Of a stretch of DNA of 64,000 bases, positions 10,601-18,590 are shown piece after piece. Under the pieces are notes generated by a model. That model was not told the origin of the DNA. It saw nothing but the letters and a program-made list of their open reading frames with translations, and did no database searches. Numbering within the stretch: position 1 is the first letter of the stretch; every line of letters begins with the position of its first letter. Made by a program: the position numbers and the translations under genes. Origin of the DNA: Hygrophila difformis (lineage: Eukaryota > Streptophyta > Magnoliopsida > Lamiales > Acanthaceae); the NCBI GenBank assembly GCA_030278955.1, contig JAOANR010000001.1, positions 6,002,874-6,066,873 of the forward strand. Reading direction: 5' to 3'.

Positions 10601-12384
10601 CAACATCAGAGTTGCGAGAGAAGCGTGGTGGAGCCCCTACTAATACAAAAACAAAAAATAAAAAACTTTTAAAAGATAAAGATATTGAAAATTGTAAATG
10701 CAAAATAAAAGGAGCATGTAAACAAACTTGTAAAGAAAACATACAAATTACAGAGTTTGAAGAAGAATACATTCCTGAAACTCCAAAACTGAAAGAATTG
10801 ATAAGTATAACTAGATTTAAGCCTGAAGAAACCATAACAAAATGGATTGAGAGGTTAGAAAAATCCCAAATTATAGGAGATAACATCCAGAAATATTGGG
10901 AAAAAGATGGAACAATATGTAAGCTTGAAATAATAAATCCAGAATTAAGAATCTCAACTGCAGAAATAAATCCTACAAATCTGGATATAGCAGATTTCAA
11001 AATGCATATTGATGAATTAAAAACTTTAAAAGTAATTAGAGAATCAAACTCCAGACATAGGTCTGCAGCTTTTATTGTGAGAAAACATTCTGAAATTGTA
11101 AGAGGAAAATCAAGAATGGTCATTAATTATAAAAGACTCAATGACAATACAAAAGATTTTGCTTACAACATACCAGATAAAACAGTCTTAATAAATAGGA
11201 TTCAAGACTCAAAAGTATATAGCAAATTTGACTGTAAGTCGGGATTCTGGCAAGTAAAAATGCATCCTGAGTCAGTTGAATGGACTGCATTCACATGTCC
11301 AGAAGGTTTATTTGAATGGTTAGTAATGCCATTTGGACTAAAAAATGCACCAGCTATATTTCAACAAAAAATGGATAAAATTTTCAAACCATACCAAAAA
11401 TTTGTTTTGGTATACATTGATGATATTCTAGTATTTTCAAAAAATAGTACTGAACATATGAGTCATCTTGATACAGTGTTTAGGCTATTTGAAAAACATG
11501 GAATAATCATCTCAAAGAAAAAGATGGAAATTAATAAAACTAAAATAGCATTCCTTGGGGCAGAAATTGGAAAAGGAAAAATAAAACTCCAAGATCATAT
11601 TGCTAAAAAGGCTATTGAATTTCCTGATAAAATGGAAGATACAAAACTATTACAACAATTTTTGGGATTGGTTAATTATGCTAGACCATACATTAAAAAC
11701 TTATCCTCATTAACAGGATCATTATATAACAAACTGGGAAAAAACGGTCAAAGATATTTTAATCAAGAAGATATAAAAAATGTACAAAAAATTAAAGAAG
11801 CATTAAAAACACTTCCAGAATTGGTTTTACCAGAAGATAGTGATTATCTTATTGTGCAAACTGATGGATCACATGAAGGATGGGGAGCTATCCTTTTGCG
11901 AAAAAAGGATGTCTACTCACCTAAAAGTAAAGAAGAAATTTGCCAATATGCATCAGGAAAATACAGAGAAAAGGGTAACCTTTCCTCGATTGATGCAGAA
12001 CTATTAGCAATAAAGTACGCACTTGATAAATTTGAACTGTTTTTAACAGGAAAACCAGGATTCACAGTAAGAACTGATTGTGAAGCCATAGTAAAATTTC
12101 ATAGCCAACTCCAAGAAAAAAGATCAATGTCTAGGAGAAGGTGGTTGAATTTTACAGATGTTATTAGTCAGAAAGGCTACAAAATAAAATTTGAACATAT
12201 TAAAGGAGAAGATAACAAAATTGCTGATATACTATCTAGAATTCTGATTAAAGAAAGGGAAAAACCATTATATGACACTGAATTTAAAAACGAATCAATT
12301 GATAATTATGATGAAAATGATGAGGAAAAATATAAATTAAAATGGGATCAATTTTACAGGGAGGATTGGAATATTGAGAATTGA
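7657..12384 (+). CDS. EVE polyprotein: capsid, protease, reverse transcriptase, RNase H
   Basis: One uninterrupted 1575-codon frame. The N-terminal 580 residues contain a helical region and the capsid-like domain (about residues 310-520). A retroviral-type zinc knuckle follows (C583, C586, H591, C596). A second cysteine region at 702-728 has the exact spacing CX2CX11CX2CX4CX2C described for badnaviruses. The aspartic protease active site is D861-T-G. Reverse transcriptase spans about 1120-1340 with YIDD at 1253-1256. RNase H has the expected acidic residues D1403, E1448, D1474 and D1524. In related viruses the protease cuts the polyprotein into capsid protein and replicase. No movement domain is present at the N-terminus because it is encoded upstream. 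No stop, frameshift or missing catalytic residue was seen, which is unusual for an old insertion. Confidence 0.95.
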   Translation: MNRQMKRFIVEKPITDNYVKYEGKHIFHPSEDEVERIAKDIQHICLKTRKFENFKKGKILNKREYHDRYERVFSQHVHSALTKKFKNKGILPHNCQDCKIDLDRRYSDKLKHMIHLIECPKHSGYFENWIENYEEMIREISKLNEQKQELKDKMKRKNKEWKNNLEDIIEKEVQKRLQKIQINEEQQADIEAHLFLKKNSPEEGQSSDNILMEQYMGDHISLHSEKTNKTAKEFMNKDVVMKNTGDSITRVPGTPFAPYQRGTEWRPGTNYTGNNSRHSITHVHPEYPYGKIQPGMITKPRGIRQPLERGYYHNPAILEVTNVSPQEWGSVIAKWKNIVVADYIKNKNDYNDTAESMYGYLETYLGEFAQSMWEVFKRDYPMDYQDLIERGPNPYNFVNKISSLITGEDGNSGHITTQMDALIHLDQMHLDDLYGTVDFLNEYVYYTGLAGGAFNQELGEKLFMKIPRPIGQEIQDTWNKMVEKNPQQYTISMRAVHVVKILKDKCTNIIAQKQLKKTDYSFCKRIYTPQRYGRPEPLRKKPKFITRKKYFIKQSNSRKPFLKQKHHVRKYNPSRNYTKKLACFTCGDESHLATACPKRKNQHSREAILTECIQQDILDVDSDVSETETIYSIVTVEENVMEEQGDDDPYELINMLANENSYNGITYKEYMMPYETEYMMREINECENHNWLFRVGTDSTPCIKCSYYPSRKLRAKCTICHVEICQICLLKYYKIKFPEEMPITKIDDNYTFITKRIDIIERKLFDLQDIMNPKELKTRIENIEEILEEYNMLSPKNTENKGKEVPEEESNDKQNPSTEYMLAQNPEYIPVCQDPSSLTTLRVPIIFKLRELVFRTNAIIDTGCTRIIINEKLIPEHLQKNLAKPIKSELMDGRISYTTKQPISGGQIFFETNCGISEPYGVPDNSYIKDLVINADVILGLQFFLQNNGGLFITKDYIQIVEKATLAMFAPSISNAGTKLLTTSELREKRGGAPTNTKTKNKKLLKDKDIENCKCKIKGACKQTCKENIQITEFEEEYIPETPKLKELISITRFKPEETITKWIERLEKSQIIGDNIQKYWEKDGTICKLEIINPELRISTAEINPTNLDIADFKMHIDELKTLKVIRESNSRHRSAAFIVRKHSEIVRGKSRMVINYKRLNDNTKDFAYNIPDKTVLINRIQDSKVYSKFDCKSGFWQVKMHPESVEWTAFTCPEGLFEWLVMPFGLKNAPAIFQQKMDKIFKPYQKFVLVYIDDILVFSKNSTEHMSHLDTVFRLFEKHGIIISKKKMEINKTKIAFLGAEIGKGKIKLQDHIAKKAIEFPDKMEDTKLLQQFLGLVNYARPYIKNLSSLTGSLYNKLGKNGQRYFNQEDIKNVQKIKEALKTLPELVLPEDSDYLIVQTDGSHEGWGAILLRKKDVYSPKSKEEICQYASGKYREKGNLSSIDAELLAIKYALDKFELFLTGKPGFTVRTDCEAIVKFHSQLQEKRSMSRRRWLNFTDVISQKGYKIKFEHIKGEDNKIADILSRILIKEREKPLYDTEFKNESIDNYDENDEEKYKLKWDQFYREDWNIEN

Positions 12385-12401
12385 ATAATATTGTTACAGG
12401 A

Positions 12402-13847
12402 ATGGCAGAAAACTCCCAGAAAAATTCTTTGAAAATCAGCAATGAAAATGGAGTAAAAACCACAGGGATGGTGAAAACCCCAGAGGGATATTACACAATC
12501 CCTTCTAAAACCAGCATCCCAGAAGGGAAGAAAAAAGATAAACTCCCAGAAAAAGGAGTGAAAATCTGCTTTGGCAAAAGAGCAGAAACAGGCAATAATG
12601 TAGAATTAATCTTATTTGATAACATGAAGTACAGGCCTATCACAGGGTTGAACTACACAGAGGAACAGATCTGCCTTTGTGATAACATCTGGAGAGCATC
12701 ATTTGACAAAAACAACAGCAGGTATATTGTTACTTGTCTCTCTGCTTTAAGCATGTATTTCCAGAAATTCAATAACATAAAACCATTTTTATATTATGTA
12801 ATATATGAAGGTTATAAAAAAGGAATTTATGATAAAAATGATATTTTACCTCTTAATGAAGATAATGAAAAACCTCTTCATAAAGGATTTTATGACATAA
12901 TGTCTGCAATTCAATTTGCAAAAACCACAATGGGCCCAGATTTCTTTGTAAGCCCAAGTTTGAAAAACATTGTTGATGGTTTGAGGCCAAAAACCCAAAA
13001 TCCTACAGGCCCAGTCCAATATTCAATTGAACATTCTTCTAAAACTCACATTGTGTTTTGTGACCATTGTGAAAAAATGGCCAAGGAAGTCTGTAAATAT
13101 GAAGCCCAAAAGGCCGAATGGTTACAGAATTTTGAAAACCAAAAAATGAAAACCCTTGAAGCAGAGGCCCAGATTGAAACCCTCACCAAGAAACTTGAAA
13201 TCCTTCAGAACCAAAATGAGAAATTGACCTCAAAAATTGTGTCCCTTACACTCAAAACACCAAAGCCAGAAGAAAAACCAGTCTATGGTCCAGAACCCAA
13301 ACCCACCAGTTCTATGACTGCAGTAGAATTGGCAAAAGCCTGGATGCAGCAAAACCAGGAAAATTCAACTCCTGAGATCTTTAAGGATCAAAAGTTTGAA
13401 TCTAGTCCGTCTCAAACGGCAGACGGTAAAGACGAATCAAGTCCGTTGATAGCTGATGCTTTGCTAAAAAGCATAAGTTCAGATAATTTTGAACCAAACC
13501 AGGGAAGTTCTAACCCTGAGGTCTTTGAGGACCAAAATGTTGAACTAAGCCCATCTAGTCCGGTAGATGGTAAAAGCACATTAATTCCGGTTATGGCTGG
13601 TAGTTTGCCAAAAACTATGAGTCCAGTACAGACTGGAAAATTTGAGAACCTCAGTGAAGAAGAAATTCTTCATAAGCTTGAAATGGAATTTAAGCCTACT
13701 TTTGCTGAAGCAATGGCAACCAGAAAAAATGGAAGGTTTAGTGCACTGGTAGCACTAAAGAAAAATGAAGCAAAATTCCAGGCCAATAAAATCATAAAAA
13801 ATCAGAAAAAAGAAAGTGGCGGCCCCCACAATGATGAAGAGTACTAA
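12402..13847 (+). CDS. EVE viroplasmin / translational transactivator (481 aa)
   Basis: The open frame begins at a TTG (12381) next to the polyprotein stop, but the first ATG is at 12402, 17 nt after that stop, giving 481 residues. Residues about 131-185 hold the viroplasmin (RNase H1 N-terminal-like) signature: YVIYEGYKKGIY, then HKGFYDIMSAIQFAK and the downstream GPDFFVSP. A coiled coil (about 215-275) and a low-complexity Ser/Pro/Glu region with an internal repeat (PEIFKDQKFESSPS and PEVFEDQNVELSPS) follow. In caulimoviruses this protein forms inclusion bodies and allows ribosomes to reinitiate on polycistronic viral RNA, which matches the overlapping ORFs upstream. Badnaviruses lack it, so its presence beside a badnavirus-like polyprotein is notable. 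Confidence 0.87.
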   Translation: MAENSQKNSLKISNENGVKTTGMVKTPEGYYTIPSKTSIPEGKKKDKLPEKGVKICFGKRAETGNNVELILFDNMKYRPITGLNYTEEQICLCDNIWRASFDKNNSRYIVTCLSALSMYFQKFNNIKPFLYYVIYEGYKKGIYDKNDILPLNEDNEKPLHKGFYDIMSAIQFAKTTMGPDFFVSPSLKNIVDGLRPKTQNPTGPVQYSIEHSSKTHIVFCDHCEKMAKEVCKYEAQKAEWLQNFENQKMKTLEAEAQIETLTKKLEILQNQNEKLTSKIVSLTLKTPKPEEKPVYGPEPKPTSSMTAVELAKAWMQQNQENSTPEIFKDQKFESSPSQTADGKDESSPLIADALLKSISSDNFEPNQGSSNPEVFEDQNVELSPSSPVDGKSTLIPVMAGSLPKTMSPVQTGKFENLSEEEILHKLEMEFKPTFAEAMATRKNGRFSALVALKKNEAKFQANKIIKNQKKESGGPHNDEEY

Positions 13848-14193
13848 GGGAGCCACGCAGAAATGAGCTGGAATTCACAATAAATACCAGCATGTGGAGG
13901 AAGGAATTCTGAAAAGAAAAAAGTCAAGAAGAAAACAAAATGTTAGTGGAACCAAAAGCACTACCAACCATGTGAAAGAAGGAATCCAAGGCGGATAAAA
14001 CCAAAAGGCAGACAAGAGCCATGTGACTCTTGGAAAACCACGTTAATGGGCACTAGGCCCCTCTTTACTACATTATTATATGGTTGCATTATTGTACTAG
14101 TTGTTTGATTTTTCATCCGAACTTTATCGGATAACTTTGCCACTTGGCACGTTTTTATTGGTTGTTGTGGATTACTTAGATGACATTCCCATC
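13848..14193 (+). promoter_or_regulatory. EVE intergenic region upstream of the TATA box
   Basis: Non-coding region between the transactivator stop and the TATA box, where caulimovirid full-length-RNA promoters lie. No individual activator site could be assigned with confidence. Confidence 0.5.
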
Positions 14194-14201
14194 TATAAAT
14201 A
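14194..14201 (+). promoter_or_regulatory. EVE pregenomic RNA promoter TATA box
   Basis: TATAAATA in the context ATCTATAAATAGAGGG, in the intergenic region after the transactivator. Transcription would be expected to start about 30 bases downstream, near 14225-14235, in a CA-rich, then CT-rich initiator region as in other plant pararetroviruses. Confidence 0.8.
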
Positions 14202-14335
14202 GAGGGATGGTCTTCACTTGTAACACACACACTCACTTTGCTCTCTCTCTTTCTTAAGGTTTTTGAGACTGCACTCTTGCTACTCTCGAAAGCTATTTCT
14301 CTCTCTAATTCTCTTGTATTCCCAACCCTTTCAGT

Positions 14336-14341
14336 AATAAA
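14336..14341 (+). terminator. EVE polyadenylation signal
   Basis: AATAAA stands 142 bases after the TATA box. In Caulimoviridae the signal sits just downstream of the promoter, so that RNA polymerase passes it once at the start, then stops at it after a full circle, giving a terminally redundant RNA. The spacing here fits that scheme. Confidence 0.75.
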
Positions 14342-15001
14342 ATTTCAGTTTGTAAAGAAAGACCCGGTGTGGATTGCTTCCTCTTTTCTTTACTTTCTGA
14401 AATACAGGGGCCCGTCTGAACGGGAAAGCCTCTCCTCTCTCAAGGTATGGGTTAGTTTATGATTTATGTTATGGTATGATTGTTCTATGTATGGATGATA
14501 ATGTTATAAACATAAATATGTAACCTTTTAAAACTTAATTGATGAGATATGCCATTAGGGGAGTAAGATAAAAATTTAAAAGGCTTTATGCCATAAAAGC
14601 TGTAAGAAAGACTCGTTAGGGGAACCACAATTCAGGGATGTTTGTTAAACATAATGGTGTTTTGTTACTGTTGTCCCTTTTGATTTGCCCCTTAGACCCC
14701 CTGCTTACATTTCAGATCTAGGTCTGGATAATGCTAATTTGAATTTGAAACCCGAAACAGGCCCAGAAAAATATCTCATCAGTGACAGTAATAAGAGGAT
14801 TGCGGACTTAATGTTTATGATAATATTTCCATAACAAAGGACAATCGGACCCATAACACATAATCAGAAATTTAACACGACCAAGAGAACAATAGGAGAT
14901 GGCAAGTACCTAGTAAGACATCACGACATATAAGTTTTTCGCGTACAGAAAATCAGTGTTTTAAAACCTTTTGAAATAATTAATATCATTTGTCAAAACA
15001 A
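14342..15001 (+). other. EVE RNA leader with possible intron
   Basis: About 660 bases of leader between the polyadenylation signal and the next ORF. Its open frames start with TTG and are not taken as genes. A good donor (CAAG|GTATGG, 14445) and a pyrimidine-rich acceptor (TTACATTTCAG, ending 14715) could excise 271 bases. Leader splicing is known in some plant pararetroviruses, but here it is only a prediction. Confidence 0.45.
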
Positions 15002-15424
15002 ATGGAGAATATGACTAAAACCACTAAAAACCCTAAAACAGATGTGTTTAAAACAGAATCTTTTAAAAACACAGAAACAAGATTTGTTATTGTACCTTAC
15101 CCGAAAACACACTTTCTATGCCAAGAATGTGAAAACTGGCTTACTAGACTGATGAATAAACAAAATCAAATAAACCAGGTTTGCAGAGAACAAAGATTAT
15201 TTGAAAATATTATAAAATGGAAAGTGACTAAAGAAGTTGAATTTCTAAAAAATGAACTAGAAATTCTAGAAAACAGTTATCAAAAGCACATAAGAAACTA
15301 TAAGGTTTTAGAAAAACTACGAGATAACCATATTGAAAAGTGTGAAAACCATTTTATAACCTGTGAACTCGAAGAAAAAATATGGAAAAAATTACAAGAA
15401 GAACATTTAGCAAGAAATAACTAA
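15002..15424 (+). CDS. EVE post-leader ORF A, helical Cys-containing protein (140 aa)
   Basis: The frame is open from a TTG at 14990; the first ATG at 15002 gives 140 residues. An N-terminal CX2C (HFLCQECENW, near residue 40) is followed by a long charged helical or coiled-coil region and a second Cys pair (KCENHFITC, about residues 114-122). No family recognised. Codon use matches the other EVE ORFs and the next ORF begins 7 nt after the stop, so it looks like part of the viral cistron series rather than captured host DNA. On the circle it precedes the primer-binding site. Confidence 0.65.
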   Translation: MENMTKTTKNPKTDVFKTESFKNTETRFVIVPYPKTHFLCQECENWLTRLMNKQNQINQVCREQRLFENIIKWKVTKEVEFLKNELEILENSYQKHIRNYKVLEKLRDNHIEKCENHFITCELEEKIWKKLQEEHLARNN

Positions 15425-15431
15425 TTGGGAA

Positions 15432-15746
15432 ATGGAAGCACAAATACTTTTTGATATTTGCCCAGAATGTGGAAAACTTGGAGAAACCATGTGGAAAATT
15501 GAAAAGGAAATAAAAGATCTTAAAGACACAATTGTAAGGTTAACAGAATATAAAGAAGAAGAAAAAGAAGAAGCACATGAACTCATATATGTGTTAAACC
15601 GTGACGAAGAAATAAAAACTATTCTAAATTCGGTATACATATATGAAGAAGTTATAAGCTACCAAGCAACGGACCTCAAAACAAAAATAGAGGAGCTAAA
15701 AACTTCTAAAACGAACTTTATTAATCATATCAAAAATCAACATTAA
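15432..15746 (+). CDS. EVE post-leader ORF B, CX2C plus coiled coil (104 aa)
   Basis: A 104-residue protein starting with a CX2C element (FDICPECGKLGE, residues about 7-14), followed by a continuous charged coiled coil (EKEIKDLKDTIVRL to the end). It resembles ORF A in design (N-terminal Cys pair, then helices), so the two may be diverged duplicates. That is inference. It is spaced 7 nt after ORF A and 2 nt before ORF C. Confidence 0.63.
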   Translation: MEAQILFDICPECGKLGETMWKIEKEIKDLKDTIVRLTEYKEEEKEEAHELIYVLNRDEEIKTILNSVYIYEEVISYQATDLKTKIEELKTSKTNFINHIKNQH

Positions 15747-15748
15747 AA

Positions 15749-16003
15749 ATGACTTATAAAACAATAAGAGATTTTAGTAAAAGGGAAAAAATTGCGATTG
15801 AAAGATATCGCATTAAAAAAGAAATTATTAGAATACAACTAGAATCAAAAATAGAATGTCTACAACTCTTAAACAAGAAAGGTCTCATAGAAGAACTAAT
15901 GGATGTAACCTTGTGGCTTAACCGAGAGGCCAGAAAATTGAGAAACTGGGAAAGCAACTTAGACCAAGAAAGAAAAGAAAAGCAAGTTAATTGTACTGGT
16001 TAA
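15749..16003 (+). CDS. EVE post-leader ORF C, small basic helical protein (84 aa)
   Basis: An 84-residue, Lys/Arg/Glu-rich, probably all-helical protein with no recognised domain. The ATG lies 2 nt after the ORF B stop. It is the last ORF before the right end of the insertion. In the circular virus it would be followed by the primer-binding site now at 5541. Confidence 0.58.
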   Translation: MTYKTIRDFSKREKIAIERYRIKKEIIRIQLESKIECLQLLNKKGLIEELMDVTLWLNREARKLRNWESNLDQERKEKQVNCTG

Positions 16004-16007
16004 TCAT

Positions 16008-16031
16008 AAAAAAAAAAAAAAAAAAAAAAAA
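16008..16031. repeat. A24 homopolymer at the right end of the EVE
   Basis: A run of 24 A begins four bases after the ORF C stop. It may mark the junction with host DNA or be a viral A-tract. The following 250 bases contain phrases such as GGGGTATATTTGTCAA that look like host intergenic DNA. Confidence 0.7.
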
Positions 16032-16463
16032 TTAAACTGCTCAAATATCCAGAAAAGATATTGAATTTTAGCACAAAAGTACTAAAATCAGAACAATATG
16101 TATAGAAGAGGTAAAACAAATGTAATGAACTTAACCAGGGGTATATTTGTCAATCCGACACTCTCTCTCCACCATGAAAGCGACATCAGGTACCTAAAAG
16201 GAATAAAAATTCCTATAGGTACTGAACAAGTAAGAAATGATGGATGGGAGGTATTTTTCTGTAACTTGCCCTTACTATAAAGGACCAATTAGGTATGGTT
16301 CTATAGTTTTAGTAGTACTAAATTTGTTTCTCCTTCTTTAATCCTGTGGCACTAAGCATTTCTAGATATTAAATATTCCCAGGATGTATTTTTAAATTCC
16401 ATTGTTTTTTCAATATATGATGAAAATATTAAAATACACTATGTCATTTGTTAATTAGTAGTA

Positions 16464-16700
16464 CTTCCTCTGTTTTTTAAAGATCGCTACGGACACACCC
16501 ATCACGCAGTCCAATGCACATTTTAAACCATTAATAACTCAAATTCGGTACATGTAAAAATTCTAAAAGTTCGATATTTAAAAAGTACAAGACGAGACGA
16601 ATCTAACAAGATCCCACTTGACTATATTTTAACTTGTATAACCATAATAAAAATTTAAGTCAAAGTATATGAATGAGCAGTAGTCATTTGTCAAACATAG

Positions 16701-16738
<38 letters not shown>

Positions 16739-16746
16739 GGAGGAAG
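16464..16746. mobile_element. Stowaway-like MITE, family A
   Basis: Starts CTTCCTCTGTTTTTT and ends in AACCGGAGGAAG, both flanked by TA, the Tc1/mariner target duplication. The interior shares the family-A core (ACGCAGTCCAATGCACATTT, then AACCATTAATAACTCAAATTC) with copies at 35471, 47698 and 51324. It contains an A-run of about 33 bases near its right end (about 16704-16736). Confidence 0.82.
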
Positions 16747-17787
16747 TATAATGCTGGATATAGTACTTACAATCCTTCTTCATTCAGTTCCTTCATATTT
16801 TAAAATATAAATCAGGTATGACCAAGAGAACATTGAAACCAGCAAAATAGTTGAAAGGCAATTGGAAAGATATGAGTATTGAATGGAATCAACAAACCCT
16901 TCATAAAGTTTTATGCGCAACCCTTCATAAAGTTAAAAACAACCATGCATACATATTATTGTTACTGTTGCTAGTAATAATTTTTCGGCCGAGTCAAGAT
17001 AGAGTAGAAATTTTCCTTGAAAACTTGTTGGCGCAATCAATGCATTAATTAATTATGCATTTAATTATTTTCCGCTGTCCAGGATATTAATACACAGCAT
17101 ATACTAGTATGATTAAAATTAAATTGTATCCAGATATATTATGATCGAAATGATTATGCTATAAATTATTAAATTTTTAGTGGAAAATTATTTTTAAAGG
17201 AAAAAGTACGTGTGTAGCCGTGAAGGATCTAAAATAAGTATTTAATTAATAGAATCGATTTGGCAGAATAACGTGTAGATTCAAATAAATACTGAATACA
17301 GTATATTGATTAACACTATTTATTTATTTATTTACTTACTTAATTATTTATGTTGTGATGTCCCTGCAGGTTTGATTGGTGGGGGTGTGGGGGGACGGGA
17401 ATTTAGGGGGTTATTTTGGGATGCTAATTATGGAACCGCCACGAATCCTACGCCGTAATCAACTCTTTGGGTAATGCCATGGCAATTAAGTTAATATGCA
17501 TACTATTTTTAGTCAGCATTTGCAGAGGTGTTGTAGTGAAGAGTCCAGTGTGCTACAATAATAAAAGTCCAGCTATAATACCAATTAATGGTGTGCAACA
17601 TTTCCAAACGAAGCCATTTAATGCAAATGGGAAGAGAATTTGTTTGTCCCCAATTATTGGATAATTATACCAAATTAGTGGACGCAATTAAGTGAATGTT
17701 TAGTAACTTCCAAAAGCATAATGTATCAGTTACGGATATTTTGGTGATGCAATTTTGATACCGGAAAAAAAAAGCAGGCCATTCGAC
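16747..17787. other. Intergenic, no feature seen
   Basis: AT-rich DNA. A 65-codon frame at 17467 begins with a hydrophobic segment but lacks homologous features or splice partners and is not annotated. Confidence 0.5.
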
Positions 17788-17954
17788 GGGATACGGGCAT
17801 AACTGATACATTACAGAACACGGTGGCAACGGGATAAGAGCATAACTGATACATTACATAACACAGTGATATCAGGATAATAGCATAACTGATACCATTA
17901 CAAAACACGGTGGCAACAGGGTAATAGCATAACTGATACCATTACAGAACACTT
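17788..17954. repeat. Tandem repeat, about four units of 43-44 bp
   Basis: Units begin at 17788, 17831, 17874 and 17918. Each contains GGGATA (or a variant), GCATAACTGATAC, ATTACAGAACAC and, in most, GGTGGCAAC. A partial inverted copy (AATGTATCAGTTACGG) lies just upstream at about 17720. Confidence 0.85.
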
Positions 17955-18454
17955 TTATGTCAAAACCGTAATCCCAAAATACGTGTATGTCTATTTTTAA
18001 CATGATACCATTACTGGATAAGTTTTCTCAAAAGAACCCCACACAATCTGCATAATTAAATAAATAATACACAAAATCTGAATAAAAATTCAGACAATAT
18101 CACTTTCCCATAATATGTGTATGAATTATTTTATCCACAAATAAAGTCCACAATTACCGGAAGCAATAAATAGTAACATCCCTAGATTAAGACTAATTAT
18201 TAACAATATAAAAAGGAAAGAAATTTAGAGAATACACTTCCATGTGGGAATCAAAGTCAATAGCATGATGTATACATGATAAAAACACTCAGGAAATGCA
18301 GAGGTCAGTACATGAACCTGTTCGATGCCATGGTATTATCAATCCCCAGTGAACACTCCCATGTGCAATTCCCATTTTTATTTTATTTTGTTTTATTTAT
18401 TAGTACTTTTAAAATGAAATGTGGTTTTCAGCTTATCAAAAATTCATGTACCAA

Positions 18455-18590
18455 CAGCAGTTAGCTTGAGTGGATGAAGGCTCTAGTTGCTTAAGCAATG
18501 TTTCAGATTCGAGCCTTGTGTATGCAAAAACTGCTTTGAAAGAGCCGCCCTTAATTGCCCTTGATACCCTGATATTCACATAAAAAATTC
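18455..18590 (+). mobile_element. tRNA-derived SINE, family 2
   Basis: Contains A-box-like TTAGCTTGAGTGG and B-box-like TTCAGATTCGAGCC with the spacing of an RNA polymerase III promoter, followed by GAGCCGCCCTTAATTGCCCTT and ATTCACATAAAA. A second copy of the same family is at 35745. Confidence 0.6.

Larger units (their letters stand above)
5541..16003 (+). mobile_element. Endogenous caulimovirid (plant pararetrovirus), nearly complete
   Basis: A block of about 10.5 kb with one strand coding throughout. In order it carries a tRNA-Met-type primer-binding site, three small ORFs, a movement protein, a 1575-codon polyprotein with zinc knuckle, aspartic protease, reverse transcriptase and RNase H, a viroplasmin/transactivator, a TATA box with a downstream AATAAA, a leader, and three more small ORFs. 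There are no long terminal repeats and no integrase, which separates it from LTR retrotransposons and fits Caulimoviridae, which enter host DNA by illegitimate recombination. Every frame is open, with no stop or frameshift seen. Base composition (A-rich codons) is uniform across the nine ORFs and unlike the host exons. Exact ends are uncertain by a few hundred bases on the left and about 100-250 on the right. Because the virus is circular, the small ORFs at the right end would lie just upstream of the primer-binding site in the original molecule. Confidence 0.93.

Noticed and set aside
9903..11123. Minus-strand open frames inside the viral polyprotein
   Set aside because: Shadows of an AT-rich coding strand, without domains.
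5541..16003. Interpretation of the viral block as an LTR retrotransposon
   Set aside because: No integrase, no long terminal repeats, and a movement protein and viroplasmin are present.
16098..16280. 60-codon frame just right of the EVE
   Set aside because: Contains typical non-coding intergenic phrases, no overlap with the viral series and no domain.
17467..17664. 65-codon frame with hydrophobic start
   Set aside because: No recognisable family, no splice partners, next to repeats.
17788..17954. CRISPR-like array
   Set aside because: Units are contiguous and nearly identical with no unique spacers; the DNA is plant nuclear.
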